A stretch of 64,000 bases of DNA from Catonella sp963539695 (lineage in GTDB: Bacteria; Bacillota; Clostridia; Lachnospirales; Lachnospiraceae): assembly GCA_963539695.1 (NCBI GenBank), contig CAUTOC010000010.1, positions 1 to 64,000 of the forward strand. The letters are read 5' to 3'. The notes under the pieces are model-generated. The model had not been told where the DNA came from and searched no databases. It saw only the letters and a program-made list of their open reading frames with translations. The position numbers and the translations under genes are program-made. Positions 42,694 to 51,912 of the stretch are shown here, piece after piece. Every line of letters starts with the position of its first letter. The stretch's first letter is position 1.

Positions 42694-42925
42694 AATCTTC
42701 CTCCATTCCGAAACACCTTTAATCAGCTAACTGACTGGGATAGAGTGCTTCTAGTAATATCCCTTTACTGCTTGAAGTCAGATGAATTACGATAAAAAAA
42801 GACCTGAAACTGCTAGAGTTCAGATCGTAATATTCTTAAAAATAATTACATCCCTCGGCAGGCGTTCTCACTTACACATCTTTATAGATGTACCTGCTGT
42901 CTTCGGCAGTTGTTCTTAACGAACG
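42694..42925 (-). promoter_or_regulatory. Ribosomal L10 leader RNA
   Basis: The leader between the promoter and rplJ contains paired segments around CTGCCGAAGACAGCAGGTAC and CGCCTGCCGAGGG with ACATCT/AGATGT, the layout of the L10 leader found in Firmicutes, and then an attenuator terminator (42794-42826). L10(L12)4 binding is expected to set termination. Confidence 0.85.
42794..42826 (-). terminator. Attenuator terminator in the L10 leader
   Basis: GATCTGAAC-type arm pairs with GTTTCAGGTC around CTAGCA, then TTTTTTT on the minus strand, 100 bases before rplJ. Confidence 0.9.
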
Positions 42926-42931
42926 ATACTA

Positions 42932-42960
42932 TTTATAACATAGTTGTAATATATTGTCAA
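42932..42960 (-). promoter_or_regulatory. Promoter of rplJ-rplL
   Basis: TTGACA (42955-42960), 17-base spacer, TATAAA (42932-42937). Confidence 0.88.
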
Positions 42961-42968
42961 GCATTAAT

Positions 42969-43011
42969 TAAAAAACTGTCACTTCAGCATTTTTACCTGT
43001 AAAGTGACAGT
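42969..43011 (-). terminator. Terminator of the exported-protein gene
   Basis: Perfect ACTGTCACTT/AAGTGACAGT stem with TTTTTT after it on the minus strand. Confidence 0.93.
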
Positions 43012-43018
43012 ATATCTT

Positions 43019-43663
43019 TTATTTTGAAAACTTTATATTTTTAATATGTATTTCCATTCCTTCCAGTTTTATATCAACTTTTTCAGGAAGCTTTTTCTTA
43101 TCATTTATAGAATGTAATGTATTCATATCTATTTCATCTAATTTTGTTATAGTCTTAAATGTCAGCTTACCGGAAGCCGCTTTTCCTTCTGTTTTGTTTT
43201 TAATATATTCTCCATATAAAAATTTCTTCCATACATCAGACATTTTCTTATATGCACCTGTCTCAATAGAGTTTGTAATAAGTTTTACACTATCATCTGT
43301 CAAAGGAATAGTCAGTCCGTTATCTTTATGTGTTACCTCACCTGTTTTTAAATTCTTGGTAATGATATAATTCTGATTTATCTTAGTCTTATTCAAAGTT
43401 GATTCAGCAGAATATTTCATTGTAACCATCTGCTTTTTAATATCGAACTTATACTTTATATTGGACTTAGATTTTATCCCACCAAAATCAAGTTTACTAA
43501 CCTGTTCCATAGCAACAATATTATACTTATCGACTGCTTTTTCTATATTCTTAGCTAAACTGTCAGTAAACTTAACTGTCTTAGCCTCAACTTTAAATGG
43601 AGTAATAAACATCGCACAAATAAGCAAAGCCGTTACCGCAAACATCTTAAATCCTTTGTTCAT
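43019..43663 (-). CDS. Exported protein of unknown function
   Basis: A 214-residue protein I do not recognise. Residues 1-25 are a signal peptide (NKGFKMF, hydrophobic AVTALLICAMFITPF, then VEAK), with no lipobox Cys. The mature part is polar, lysine-rich and predicted mainly beta (repeated short hydrophobic/polar strands, KVDIKLEGMEIHIKNIKF at the end). ATG 43663 is chosen because AGGAGA precedes it and the signal peptide starts there; the upstream frame extension runs toward tRNA-Thr and is unlikely. Monocistronic with a strong terminator. Confidence 0.78.
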   Translation of the reverse strand: MNKGFKMFAVTALLICAMFITPFKVEAKTVKFTDSLAKNIEKAVDKYNIVAMEQVSKLDFGGIKSKSNIKYKFDIKKQMVTMKYSAESTLNKTKINQNYIITKNLKTGEVTHKDNGLTIPLTDDSVKLITNSIETGAYKKMSDVWKKFLYGEYIKNKTEGKAASGKLTFKTITKLDEIDMNTLHSINDKKKLPEKVDIKLEGMEIHIKNIKFSK

Positions 43664-43789
43664 CTTATTTTTCTCCTGTCTGTAGTTTAACCAAATATCA
43701 GTTATTTCGTTAATGTTTCTCTTGTACTTTACCACATAATTACCTATACAGTCAATTATCTTGGCTAAATTTAGATTATTAAACCCAAA

Positions 43790-43820
43790 TAAAAAAAGAC
43801 CAGCCATCATCCGACCGATC
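43790..43820 (-). terminator. Terminator of tRNA-Thr
   Basis: GATCGGTC and GGCTGGTC pair with G-U wobbles, then TTTTTTT on the minus strand. Confidence 0.85.
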
Positions 43821-43838
43821 TTTCTCCCAATTTGTATA

Positions 43839-43911
43839 AGCTGGCGACGGGAGTCGGACCCGTGACCTCCGCACTACCAATGCGACGCTCTACCACCTGA
43901 GCCACGCCAGC
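43839..43911 (-). tRNA. tRNA-Thr (anticodon GGU)
   Basis: Seventy-three bases with acceptor GCTGGCG/CGCCAGC, D arm GCTC-AGGTGGT-AGAGC, anticodon arm TCGCA-TTGGTAG-TGCGG (GGU reads ACC/ACU) and T arm with GGTCCGACTCC. CCA is not encoded. It has its own promoter and terminator. Confidence 0.96.
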
Positions 43912-43941
43912 AACACATTACTCCTAAGAATAACCTTAGAC

Positions 43942-43970
43942 ATTCTACTAAATTTTAAGTTAAATGTCAA
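43942..43970 (-). promoter_or_regulatory. Promoter of tRNA-Thr
   Basis: TTGACA (43965-43970), 17-base spacer, TAGAAT (43942-43947). The -35 overlaps the last codons of the ROK kinase gene. Confidence 0.85.
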
Positions 43971-44917
43971 GCCTCAATTACAAATTTTACAGCCCCTATA
44001 ATTCCTGCATTATTTCCAAGCTCTGCAGCCTCTACTCTTAAATCCTGTGCAAAATTATCCATTACACCATGAAGCACCTTATCACGAACCTTGTCCACAA
44101 AAAGTTCCTTCTGCTTGGATACTCCGCCGCCTAAGATAACCATTTCAGGGTTAAATGTATGTACCAATCCTACAAGTGCTGCCGAAATATAATTTATCCA
44201 TTCATCCACATATTTTATAACAGCTTTATTTCCTGCTGCCACTTCCTTAAATATAAGCCTTCCGTCTACCTCTTCTTCCTTTATTCCTGTAATTTCACCT
44301 GAAATAACTGCTTTTTTTACATTTTTTACAAGTGCACTCGTAGAGCCGTAGTGTTCTATACAGCCTGTATTCTCACAAGAGCATTTTTCTCCGTCTACAT
44401 TTACAGGTATATGACCTATTTCCCCTGCAAAGCCTTTACTGCCCAGTAAAATCTTTGAATCAACTATAATTCCTCCGCCTACTCCTGTACCTATGGTCAT
44501 AACAACCACATTTTCCCTGCCTTTTGCAGCCCCTTTCCACATCTCCCCAAGTGCTGCTGCATTAGCATCATTTAAAACTGCCGTATTCATGCCAAATTCT
44601 GCTTCAAGTCTTTTCTTTATATTAGTTCCCTTCCAGTTCTTTATATGACCTGCTGAACCTTCAACTATACCAAACTTAGAATTGATTCCGCCTGTAGCCG
44701 ACACTCCTATGCCGTTGATATCAAAGAAAGTTTTATTATTTTTACTCATAAATTCTTTTGCACTTTTAACTACTGTTTCTATAATAGGAGTTTCATAATC
44801 ATCAAACTTTACCGGATATTCCAAAACCTCACTAATCATTACACCTTCGCCATTTACAAGACCGAACTTTGCAGCAGTACCGCCTATATCTATTCCTAAA
44901 TAAACTCTGTCCGTCAT
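43967..44917 (-). CDS. ROK family sugar kinase (glucokinase-like)
   Basis: A 316-residue kinase with the ATP motif GIDIGGTAAKFGLV, the catalytic region AVLNDANAAALGEMW and TIGTGVGGGIIV, and the zinc motif CSCENTGCIEHYGS. Glucokinase is the usual assignment. The nearby sialic-acid operon lacks a ManNAc kinase, which is also a ROK protein, so that role is an open alternative. It lies 22 bases upstream of nothing conserved but follows truA in the same transcript. Confidence 0.9.
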   Translation of the reverse strand: MTDRVYLGIDIGGTAAKFGLVNGEGVMISEVLEYPVKFDDYETPIIETVVKSAKEFMSKNNKTFFDINGIGVSATGGINSKFGIVEGSAGHIKNWKGTNIKKRLEAEFGMNTAVLNDANAAALGEMWKGAAKGRENVVVMTIGTGVGGGIIVDSKILLGSKGFAGEIGHIPVNVDGEKCSCENTGCIEHYGSTSALVKNVKKAVISGEITGIKEEEVDGRLIFKEVAAGNKAVIKYVDEWINYISAALVGLVHTFNPEMVILGGGVSKQKELFVDKVRDKVLHGVMDNFAQDLRVEAAELGNNAGIIGAVKFVIEA

Positions 44918-44939
44918 TTTATTCCCCTTTCAAACACTA

Positions 44940-45686
44940 TTATTCTTCTTTATATCTTATTCCCATTAAAAACAACCCCTTTGCAGGTAAGGTTGTACCA
45001 AGATGCCCTCTGTCTTTTCTCTCTATAATAGAGGGGATTTCATCAGGAGATATCTTTCCTTCTCCCACCTTCACCAGAGTTCCTGCTATTATCCTTACCA
45101 TATTGTAGAGAAAACCGTCTCCCCTGACTCTTATTATAAGTTCATTTCTTAGTGTTTCTTCTACATCAATCTGAAATACTGTCCTTACCTTATCCTCTTT
45201 GTCCGTCTTAGCCGAACAAAAAGAGGTAAAATCATGCCTTCCTTCAATAAACCTTGCTGCTTTTCTCATGGCTTCAATATTTAAAGCATGTTTTACATTG
45301 TAACTATACAATCTATCAGTAGGAAAGGGAATTTTAGCTGTGTTTATATGATATTCATAAGTTTTATCTATTACATTTTTTCTTGGATGAAAATCTGCTG
45401 CCACTTCTAAACTTTCCGTTATCCTTATATTAGCTGCCAACTTTGTATTTAATGCCGGAGAAAGCTTTTCAGCAGGAATTGTGGTATCAGAATCAAATAC
45501 AGCCACATTTCCATAAGCGTGCACCCCTGCATCTGTCCTACTTGCCCCTATAGTTACTATATTTTCACCTAAAAGTTCAGAAAGTGCAACATTAATAAAA
45601 CCTTCAACAGTGGGTAGTTCAGGCTGATACTGGTAACCGCAACAATCAGTACCGTCATAAGCAACTACCAACTTAAATCTTTTCAT
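44940..45686 (-). CDS. truA: tRNA pseudouridine(38-40) synthase
   Basis: A 248-residue enzyme that makes pseudouridine in the anticodon arm of many tRNAs. The catalytic Asp52 lies in GASRTDAGVHAYG, with the conserved start LVVAYDGTDCCGYQ and the C-terminal FLYNMVRIIAGTLV. It follows ecfT by 4 bases, the standard Firmicutes order ecfA1-ecfA2-ecfT-truA. Confidence 0.97.
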   Translation of the reverse strand: MKRFKLVVAYDGTDCCGYQYQPELPTVEGFINVALSELLGENIVTIGASRTDAGVHAYGNVAVFDSDTTIPAEKLSPALNTKLAANIRITESLEVAADFHPRKNVIDKTYEYHINTAKIPFPTDRLYSYNVKHALNIEAMRKAARFIEGRHDFTSFCSAKTDKEDKVRTVFQIDVEETLRNELIIRVRGDGFLYNMVRIIAGTLVKVGEGKISPDEIPSIIERKDRGHLGTTLPAKGLFLMGIRYKEE

Positions 45687-45690
45687 ATCT

Positions 45691-46512
45691 TCATACTCCG
45701 ATAAACTTATTAGCTAAAATATTTACTGCTATTACAAATCCTATATATGCAAAACAGGTAAAATAAGCCATCCTGTCCATATTTTTATATTTAAGCGGTT
45801 TCATCTTTGTTCTACCCTCACCTCCGTGGTAGCATCTTGCTTCCATAGCCATAGCCAAATCTATAGCTCTCCTGAAAGCTGATACAAAAAGCGGTACTAA
45901 AATAGGAATTAAAGCCTTTGCTTTCTTTATAAAACCGCCAGTTTCAAAATCTGCACCTCTTGCCGACTGTGCCTTCATTATCTTATCAGTTTCTTCCAAT
46001 AATATAGGGATGAATCTGAGTGCAATCGACATCATCATAGCTATCTCATGCACGGGAAGTCCTACCTTCCTAAATACAAAAAGCCCTTTCTCCATACCGT
46101 CTGTAAGCTGGTTCGGACTTGTGGTAAGCGTGAGTAAAGATGAACCTATTATAAGAAGAATAAGCCTTATTCCCATAAAAATAGCCACTTTTAAGCCTTC
46201 CTTCGTTATCCTGACATTTCCAAAAAGATGTATCAACTCCTCGCCCGGAGTTAAAAACATATTGAAAACTACAGTAAACATAAGCAAAATAAATATTGCC
46301 CTAAGTCCTTTTACTATAAACTTAAACGGTACTTTGGAAAGTTTGATAACTGTAACCAAAAATAAAGCTACTACTATGTAGCCTGTAAAACTGCTAAATA
46401 AAAACAGTGATACAATAAATATTATTGTGCCTGCAAGCTTCACCCTCGGATCAAGTTTATGTATCACCGAATCGGCAGGATAATACTGTCCTATTGTTAT
46501 ATCTCTAATCAT
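45691..46512 (-). CDS. ecfT: Energy-coupling factor transporter transmembrane protein EcfT
   Basis: The 273-residue scaffold of ECF vitamin transporters, with about five to six membrane helices and the two coupling helices bearing SARGADFETGG and MEARCYHGGEGR, the Ala-Arg-Gly/Cys motifs that contact the ATPases. It works with EcfA1, EcfA2 and substrate-binding S components encoded elsewhere. A 114-base gap separates it from ecfA2. Confidence 0.95.
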   Translation of the reverse strand: MIRDITIGQYYPADSVIHKLDPRVKLAGTIIFIVSLFLFSSFTGYIVVALFLVTVIKLSKVPFKFIVKGLRAIFILLMFTVVFNMFLTPGEELIHLFGNVRITKEGLKVAIFMGIRLILLIIGSSLLTLTTSPNQLTDGMEKGLFVFRKVGLPVHEIAMMMSIALRFIPILLEETDKIMKAQSARGADFETGGFIKKAKALIPILVPLFVSAFRRAIDLAMAMEARCYHGGEGRTKMKPLKYKNMDRMAYFTCFAYIGFVIAVNILANKFIGV

Positions 46513-46626
46513 TTTATATCCTATCTATGTTAAAATATTTACAACCTCCAAAGTTTTAAAAACAAATTCCATAATCTCTTTCAAACTTGTCTTACTTATC
46601 TTATAAAATTGTAAAAATATTAACTT

Positions 46627-47487
46627 CTAAATTACATTTTTAAAATTGCCAATCGCTTTTAATATTTCTTTCTTTGCTTCTTCCACAGTGGACACATCGG
46701 TATCTACAGGTAAGCCTAAATCTTTCATCTCCTGCATTACATAGGTAACCTGAGGTGCGGTAAGTCCCATTCTTTCAAGCTCTTTATAATGCTTAAACAC
46801 TTCCTTGGGTGTTCCGTCAAAAGCAACCTTTCCTGCATTCATCGCTATTATTCTGTCTGCGTACTTAGCTACATCTTCCATACTGTGAGAAACCAGAATT
46901 ACAGTCAGACCTTCTTTATGAAGCTTTGCTATTTGGTCGAGTATCTCATCTCTCCCCCTTGGATCAAGCCCTGCTGTCGGTTCATCCAAAATAAGAATTT
47001 CAGGTTTCATTGAAAGTACCCCTGCTATAGCCACTCTTCTCTTCTGTCCGCCGGAAAGCTCAAAAGGAGAGGCATCATAGCATTTTTCAGAAAGCCCTAC
47101 CTGCTTTATAGCTTCAAAAGCTCTTAGGTCTACTTCCAGTTTATCAAGTCCTAAGTTCTTTGGACCAAACTTTACATCTTCAAGCACAGTTGTTTCAAAA
47201 AGCTGATGTTCAGGGTACTGAAATACAAGCCCTACTCTGTTTCTAAGACTTTTCATATTAAAATCTTTATCGTAAATATCCTGTCCGTTAAAATATATAG
47301 TTCCGCTTGTTGCCTTTTCCAGTCCGTTAAAATGCTGGATTAGTGTAGATTTGCCTGAACCTGTATGCCCTATGATACCGATAAATTCTCCTTTGTTTAT
47401 AGTGAGACTCACATCATTTAAAGCCTTTTTTTCATAAGCCGTACCTGCACTGTATACATAGCTTATATGATCTGCTATAAGTAACAT
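46627..47487 (-). CDS. ecfA2: Energy-coupling factor ATPase EcfA2
   Basis: A 286-residue ABC ATPase: Walker A GHTGSGKST, signature LSGGQKRRVAIAG, Walker B ILILDEPTAGLDPRG, H-loop ILVSHSMEDV, and the ECF-type C-terminal helix region (TAPQVTYVMQEM). Its start overlaps the end of ecfA1 by 13 bases, so it is translationally coupled. Confidence 0.96.
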   Translation of the reverse strand: MLLIADHISYVYSAGTAYEKKALNDVSLTINKGEFIGIIGHTGSGKSTLIQHFNGLEKATSGTIYFNGQDIYDKDFNMKSLRNRVGLVFQYPEHQLFETTVLEDVKFGPKNLGLDKLEVDLRAFEAIKQVGLSEKCYDASPFELSGGQKRRVAIAGVLSMKPEILILDEPTAGLDPRGRDEILDQIAKLHKEGLTVILVSHSMEDVAKYADRIIAMNAGKVAFDGTPKEVFKHYKELERMGLTAPQVTYVMQEMKDLGLPVDTDVSTVEEAKKEILKAIGNFKNVI

Positions 47488-48329
47488 TTTCTAATAGCCT
47501 CCCTGAATTCTCCTACTGTAAGCACTGTTTCATTTATCGGTAATCCGCTTTTTTTAAGCTCATAGGCAAGCTTTGTAACCTGAGGCACATCCAGTCTGTA
47601 CCCCTCAAGTTCATCTACCTTACTAAATACTTCTCTCGGATTCCCTTGTAAAACTACCTTTCCGCCCTCCATCACAAAGACTTTATCGGCCTCTATAACC
47701 TCATCCATATAATGTGTAATAAGGATTATGGTTATACCCTCATTTTTATTTAACTTGTGAATAGTTTTAAGCACTTCTTTTCTTCCTATCGGATCAAGCA
47801 TTGCAGTAGGCTCATCTAAAACTATACACTTTGGCTTCATAGCCATAATTCCTGCTATGGCAACCCGTTGTTTCTGTCCTCCGGAAAGCTTATTCGGAGA
47901 ATGCTTTGCATAGCCTGACATACCCACCGCATCAAGACTTTCTTTTACTCTTTCTAAGATTTCCTCTGTAGGCACCCCCATATTTTCAGGGCCAAAGCCC
48001 ACATCCTCTTCCACTACCGAAGCAATTATCTGATTGTCAGGATTTTGAAATACCATTCCCGCACTTTGTCTAATTTTTAACAAATTAGAAGCATCCCTTG
48101 TATCAAAGCCGTTTACCCACACTGTTCCCTCTGTAGGTACTAAAAGTGCATTCAAGTGTTTTGCAAGAGTAGACTTTCCGGAACCGTTATGTCCTAAAAC
48201 AGCTATAAAGTCCCCTTCTTTAACTTCAAGTTCCACTCCGTCTATGGCACGCTCTATCTCTTCAGTATTGCCTTCCTCATCTCGTCTTATATATTCAAAT
48301 ACAAGATTTTTAATATCTATTATTCCCAT
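47475..48329 (-). CDS. ecfA1: Energy-coupling factor ATPase EcfA1
   Basis: A 284-residue ABC ATPase: Walker A GHNGSGKST, signature LSGGQKQRVAIAG, Walker B CIVLDEPTAMLDPIGR, H-loop ILITHYMDEV. First gene of the ECF module. In many relatives this module follows rplQ directly; here rplQ lies about 12 kb away, so the ancestral ribosomal neighbourhood has been split. Confidence 0.96.
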   Translation of the reverse strand: MGIIDIKNLVFEYIRRDEEGNTEEIERAIDGVELEVKEGDFIAVLGHNGSGKSTLAKHLNALLVPTEGTVWVNGFDTRDASNLLKIRQSAGMVFQNPDNQIIASVVEEDVGFGPENMGVPTEEILERVKESLDAVGMSGYAKHSPNKLSGGQKQRVAIAGIMAMKPKCIVLDEPTAMLDPIGRKEVLKTIHKLNKNEGITIILITHYMDEVIEADKVFVMEGGKVVLQGNPREVFSKVDELEGYRLDVPQVTKLAYELKKSGLPINETVLTVGEFREAIRKCYL

Positions 48330-48461
48330 TTGGTTATCCTTTTCATTTCACAAGTCTTTTATATAATCCATGTTGAATGAAAGTATAACACAAAAGATGT
48401 AAAATGATAAGTAAAATGATAAATTTTACATAAAAATATCCTTTAACCCAAATTATCGGGA

Positions 48462-49277
48462 TTAAATCTGTATTCCTTTAAGTGCCTGTACTGACTGGTC
48501 ATGAAGTGCAGCTTTTTCCGGCTTGTTTCTGCCCACATATTCATTATAAAGCACATCAATAAGTAAGAGCATAGGAAACTGCGGTGAAATGGTATTACCT
48601 GAATTAAGATGCTGCAAAGATGCAACAAGCACAACTTCATCACAATATTTCTTAAACTCTCCATTATCAGAAGAAGTAAATAATACAGCTATCGCTTTCT
48701 TTTCTTTCGCTTTTTTTAATAAATACAGCACCGGCTCTGTTTCACCGCTAAGTGAAAATCCTATCACAAGGTGCTTGTTTGTTAAAAACGGAGCCTGCAT
48801 CTTTATTCTGTCAGGATGATCAAGACTGTCTATATCCACTCCAATTCGCATAAAACGACTTTCCATTTCCTTTGCTGCATATCCATTGCTTCCAAGACCG
48901 AAAGCAATCACCCGCTTTTTCTCATATAACAGGTTTGTAAGCCTTGCAATTTGTGTTTCATCCATAAGATTATAAGTTTTATTTAGTAATTCCTGATAAC
49001 TTTCATAAACGGTTTTAGCCGTCTTTGTTTCTTTTCTTTCTACAAATGCCTCTTTATATTCATATACAAATTCCCTGTAACCGTTAAAACCACATTTTTT
49101 TGCAAATCTTGAAAGTGAGGCATTTGAAACAAATAATGTCTCTGTCATATTTTTTGCAGATAAGTCAATATTTTCCGTATTGTTAAGAAAAAAATCCGCT
49201 ATTCCCTTTTCTGCCTGTGTAAAAGTATTGTATCTTGATTCGATTATCGGCAACAGGGATTTAGAGTATAAAGCCAT
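48462..49277 (-). CDS. MurR/RpiR family transcriptional regulator
   Basis: A 271-residue regulator with an N-terminal helix-turn-helix (TFTQAEKGIADFFLNN, VSNASLSRFAKKCGFNGYREF) and a C-terminal sugar-isomerase (SIS) domain near 125-250 (VIAFGLGSNGYAAKEM, GFSLSGETEP). Such proteins sense phosphosugars. It lies at the end of the nan genes, so a role as NanR-type repressor responding to ManNAc-6-P or GlcNAc-6-P is likely but inferred. ATG 49277 follows AAGGAGC. Confidence 0.9.
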   Translation of the reverse strand: MALYSKSLLPIIESRYNTFTQAEKGIADFFLNNTENIDLSAKNMTETLFVSNASLSRFAKKCGFNGYREFVYEYKEAFVERKETKTAKTVYESYQELLNKTYNLMDETQIARLTNLLYEKKRVIAFGLGSNGYAAKEMESRFMRIGVDIDSLDHPDRIKMQAPFLTNKHLVIGFSLSGETEPVLYLLKKAKEKKAIAVLFTSSDNGEFKKYCDEVVLVASLQHLNSGNTISPQFPMLLLIDVLYNEYVGRNKPEKAALHDQSVQALKGIQI

Positions 49278-49413
49278 AACTTTGCTCCTTGCTAAACACA
49301 AATTAATTGTGCTTTATTTATTTCTAATTATTTCAGATATTTTTATTGCCAAATCTCTATGACTATTCTCATCCAAGTGCATATGATCAATAGTATTCAT
49401 TCTGAAATATATT

Positions 49414-49481
49414 CTATTATTCACAAAACATCTGCAAAAATACCGTAAGCAGACAAATACTTTTACGATATTTGCAGATGT
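49414..49481. repeat. TTATTCAC repeat family, copy 3
   Basis: CTATTATTCACAAAACATC continues into an arm (to about 49447) whose complement lies at 49463-49481, giving a stem of about 19 bp with two mismatches. It sits just after yhcH and could terminate the nan operon on the minus strand. Confidence 0.65.
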
Positions 49482-49500
49482 TCTATCTAAATTTATAAAA

Positions 49501-49944
49501 TTAAAACTTCACTTTAAAAGTTGCTTTTCTGATAGTTTCAGGCTTATCTGTCATAATCCCCGGTCTGTGACCATCCTGTGGCATACACACAAGAAAATCT
49601 CCTGCATACAGGTTAACCGTCCCAACAGGTTCACCGTAAAGCGTCATAATATCAGGCTTATACTCCCCCGTTTCCATATTAGCCGTAATACAAATATCTA
49701 TACGCTCACTTCCACGCACTATATAATGTATATCACAGTAGTCTTTATGTGCCTCAAATGCTCTTTCTTCCACCGGAGCTGTGGTAAACTCCATAAGATT
49801 TACAAACACATCATCTCCATCTATATCATATCTTTTAAGTTCCATATCAGAAAGATTATTATTTTTTACAAAATCAAAGCATTTCCTAAATTTTTCCTGC
49901 AAAAACTCATACTGTTCAGGATATTTTATATTTCCAAATACCAT
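49501..49944 (-). CDS. YhcH/YjgK/YiaL family protein (sialic-acid anomerase-like)
   Basis: A 147-residue cupin-like protein of the DUF386 family, often found in sialic-acid operons, where members have been proposed to act on the sugar anomer. Motifs: FEAHKDYCDIHYIVRGSERI with the metal-binding His, and LVCMPQDGHRPG near the end. It follows nanA by 12 bases. Confidence 0.88.
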   Translation of the reverse strand: MVFGNIKYPEQYEFLQEKFRKCFDFVKNNNLSDMELKRYDIDGDDVFVNLMEFTTAPVEERAFEAHKDYCDIHYIVRGSERIDICITANMETGEYKPDIMTLYGEPVGTVNLYAGDFLVCMPQDGHRPGIMTDKPETIRKATFKVKF

Positions 49945-49956
49945 AACTCTCTCCTT

Positions 49957-50874
49957 TTAGAGGTACTTTGCTATAGCCTCCCTTATCATCTTAGCTGCTT
50001 CTTCCACTATAGGCATATCTTCTTTTACAAGTTCATAAAGCGGTGCTCTTACGCTTCCGATATCAAGCTTCTCATTAATTCTGAGGATTTCTTTGATTAC
50101 ACCGTACATATTACCGGTTGCAGAACACATCTTGTAAATAATTTCATTGGCTGCATACTGAACTTCTCTTGCCTTGTCAAATTCACCTTTTTTAACCAGT
50201 TCATCCATTTTTAAGAAAAGTTCAGGCATAGCACCGTAAGTACCGCCAATTCCTCCTTCTGCTCCTATAACTCTTCCGCTTATAAACTGTTCATCAGGAC
50301 CGTTGAAAATGATATAGTCCTCTCCCGCAGCAGCCTTAAACATCTGAATATCTTGTACAGGCATTGAAGAATTCTTAACACCGATTACATTTTTATTATT
50401 ACGCATAGTTTCAAACAATTTTCCTGTAAGAGCAACGCCTGCAAGCTGTGGAATATTATAAATAACAAAATCCGTATTTGGTGCAGCACTGCTTATATCA
50501 TTCCAATACTTAGCTATAGCATATTCAGGCAGCCTGAAATAAATAGGAGGAATTGCCGCAATAGCATCTACTCCTACCTTTTCGGAATGTGCTGCAAGTT
50601 CCATAGAATCCTTTGTGTTATTGCAAGCCACATGATTTATAACTGTAAGCTTACCCTTAGCTACTTCCATTACACTTTCAATTACAAGTTTTCTGTCAGC
50701 AACACTCTGGTAAATACACTCTCCCGAAGAGCCGTTTGTATAAATTCCCTTAACACCCTTTTTAATAAAATACTCTGTAAGAGCCTTTACCCTGTCAGGG
50801 CTTATTTCACCCTTTTCATCATAGCAAGCGTAAAATGCAGGTATTATACCTTTGTACTTGTCCAAATTTCTCAT
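49957..50874 (-). CDS. nanA: N-acetylneuraminate lyase
   Basis: A 305-residue class I aldolase of the DHDPS/NAL superfamily that splits sialic acid to ManNAc and pyruvate. The carboxylate-binding GSSGE motif (TNGSSGECIYQ), the tyrosine region YNIPQLAG and the Schiff-base lysine in GVKNSS are present. The operon context (nanE, transporter, yhcH) selects NanA over dihydrodipicolinate synthase. Confidence 0.93.
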   Translation of the reverse strand: MRNLDKYKGIIPAFYACYDEKGEISPDRVKALTEYFIKKGVKGIYTNGSSGECIYQSVADRKLVIESVMEVAKGKLTVINHVACNNTKDSMELAAHSEKVGVDAIAAIPPIYFRLPEYAIAKYWNDISSAAPNTDFVIYNIPQLAGVALTGKLFETMRNNKNVIGVKNSSMPVQDIQMFKAAAGEDYIIFNGPDEQFISGRVIGAEGGIGGTYGAMPELFLKMDELVKKGEFDKAREVQYAANEIIYKMCSATGNMYGVIKEILRINEKLDIGSVRAPLYELVKEDMPIVEEAAKMIREAIAKYL

Positions 50875-50973
50875 CTTTCTTTACCTTCTTTCTTAAAGTA
50901 AAATGTTTATAACTAGCGTAACAGCCTAAATATAAGCTAATCACGCTAGTTTATAAAATTGTATATTAGTTTA

Positions 50974-51909
50974 TCAACCCTTAACTGCACCCATTGCTAT
51001 TCCTCTTGTAAAGTACTTCTGGAACAACAGGAATACTATAAGAATTGGAATAGATGCAAGAGATGCACCTGCCATAATAAGCCCGAAGTCTGTAGCATTT
51101 TCCGCCTGTAACTTAGCGATACCAAGTGAAATAGTCAAATTGCTCTTTGAGCTGAGCATAATCAACTGCATAAAGTAATCATTCCAACTGTTGATAAAGG
51201 TAAAGATTGCCAAAGCACCTATACCCGGTTTTACCATAGGAAGTACTATCTGCATAAAGGTTTTTGCTTCATTAGCACCATCTATCCTTGCAGCCTCAAG
51301 CATTTCCGTAGGTACCCCTTCTGAAAACTGCTTCATAAGGAATACACCGAAAGGCCAGCCTACTGTAGGGAAAATAACTGCCCATATAGTATTATAAAGA
51401 CCAAGCGCAGACATTTCACGAAGCAGCGGAATAAGTATAACCTGTTTAGGAAGTGCCATAGCTGCTACTATAAGTGAGAACAGAAGTATTCTTCCACGAA
51501 AACGCTTTTTAGCAAGGGCATAGCCCGCCATAGCTGCTGTGATACAGGTAAGAGCCATAGCTGCTACTGCCATAAATACAGTATTAATAAGCCATCTTAT
51601 AGAAGCCGCCACCTCAGGTCCTGTAATCAGATATTTATCACTATTCTTAATCTTAAACATTTCAAAAAGAGGAGATGACTGTTTTGAAAAAAGCTTCTTA
51701 AAATTTGTCATTACCCACTCACCCGGAAACCATACCGGAGAAGTTGCATTTATTTCTGCCGAAGTCTTAAATGCTCCTGTAATTATCCAATATAACGGAA
51801 AAGTAAAAAGTACAGCAAGTATTATAAGCACTACCAGACAAAATACTTTGTAAGGAGTCATCTTTTTAACACCTGAATTACCAAATTCTACATTTTTATT
51901 TTTCTTCAT
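50974..51909 (-). CDS. Sugar ABC transporter permease (MalG type)
   Basis: A 311-residue permease with six membrane helices and the EAA-type coupling loop AARIDGANEAKTFMQIVLPMVKPG. The N-terminal cytosolic stretch (MKKNKNVEFGNSG) is typical of the MalG group. It starts 3 bases after the partner permease. Sialic acid import is inferred from the operon; the ATPase subunit is not encoded here and is probably a shared MsmK-type protein. Confidence 0.92.
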   Translation of the reverse strand: MKKNKNVEFGNSGVKKMTPYKVFCLVVLIILAVLFTFPLYWIITGAFKTSAEINATSPVWFPGEWVMTNFKKLFSKQSSPLFEMFKIKNSDKYLITGPEVAASIRWLINTVFMAVAAMALTCITAAMAGYALAKKRFRGRILLFSLIVAAMALPKQVILIPLLREMSALGLYNTIWAVIFPTVGWPFGVFLMKQFSEGVPTEMLEAARIDGANEAKTFMQIVLPMVKPGIGALAIFTFINSWNDYFMQLIMLSSKSNLTISLGIAKLQAENATDFGLIMAGASLASIPILIVFLLFQKYFTRGIAMGAVKG

Positions 51910-51912
51910 TTT

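Noticed and set aside
43664..43810. N-terminal extension of the exported protein toward tRNA-Thr
   Set aside because: The extension has no ribosome site, overlaps the tRNA-Thr terminator and would bury a clear signal peptide.
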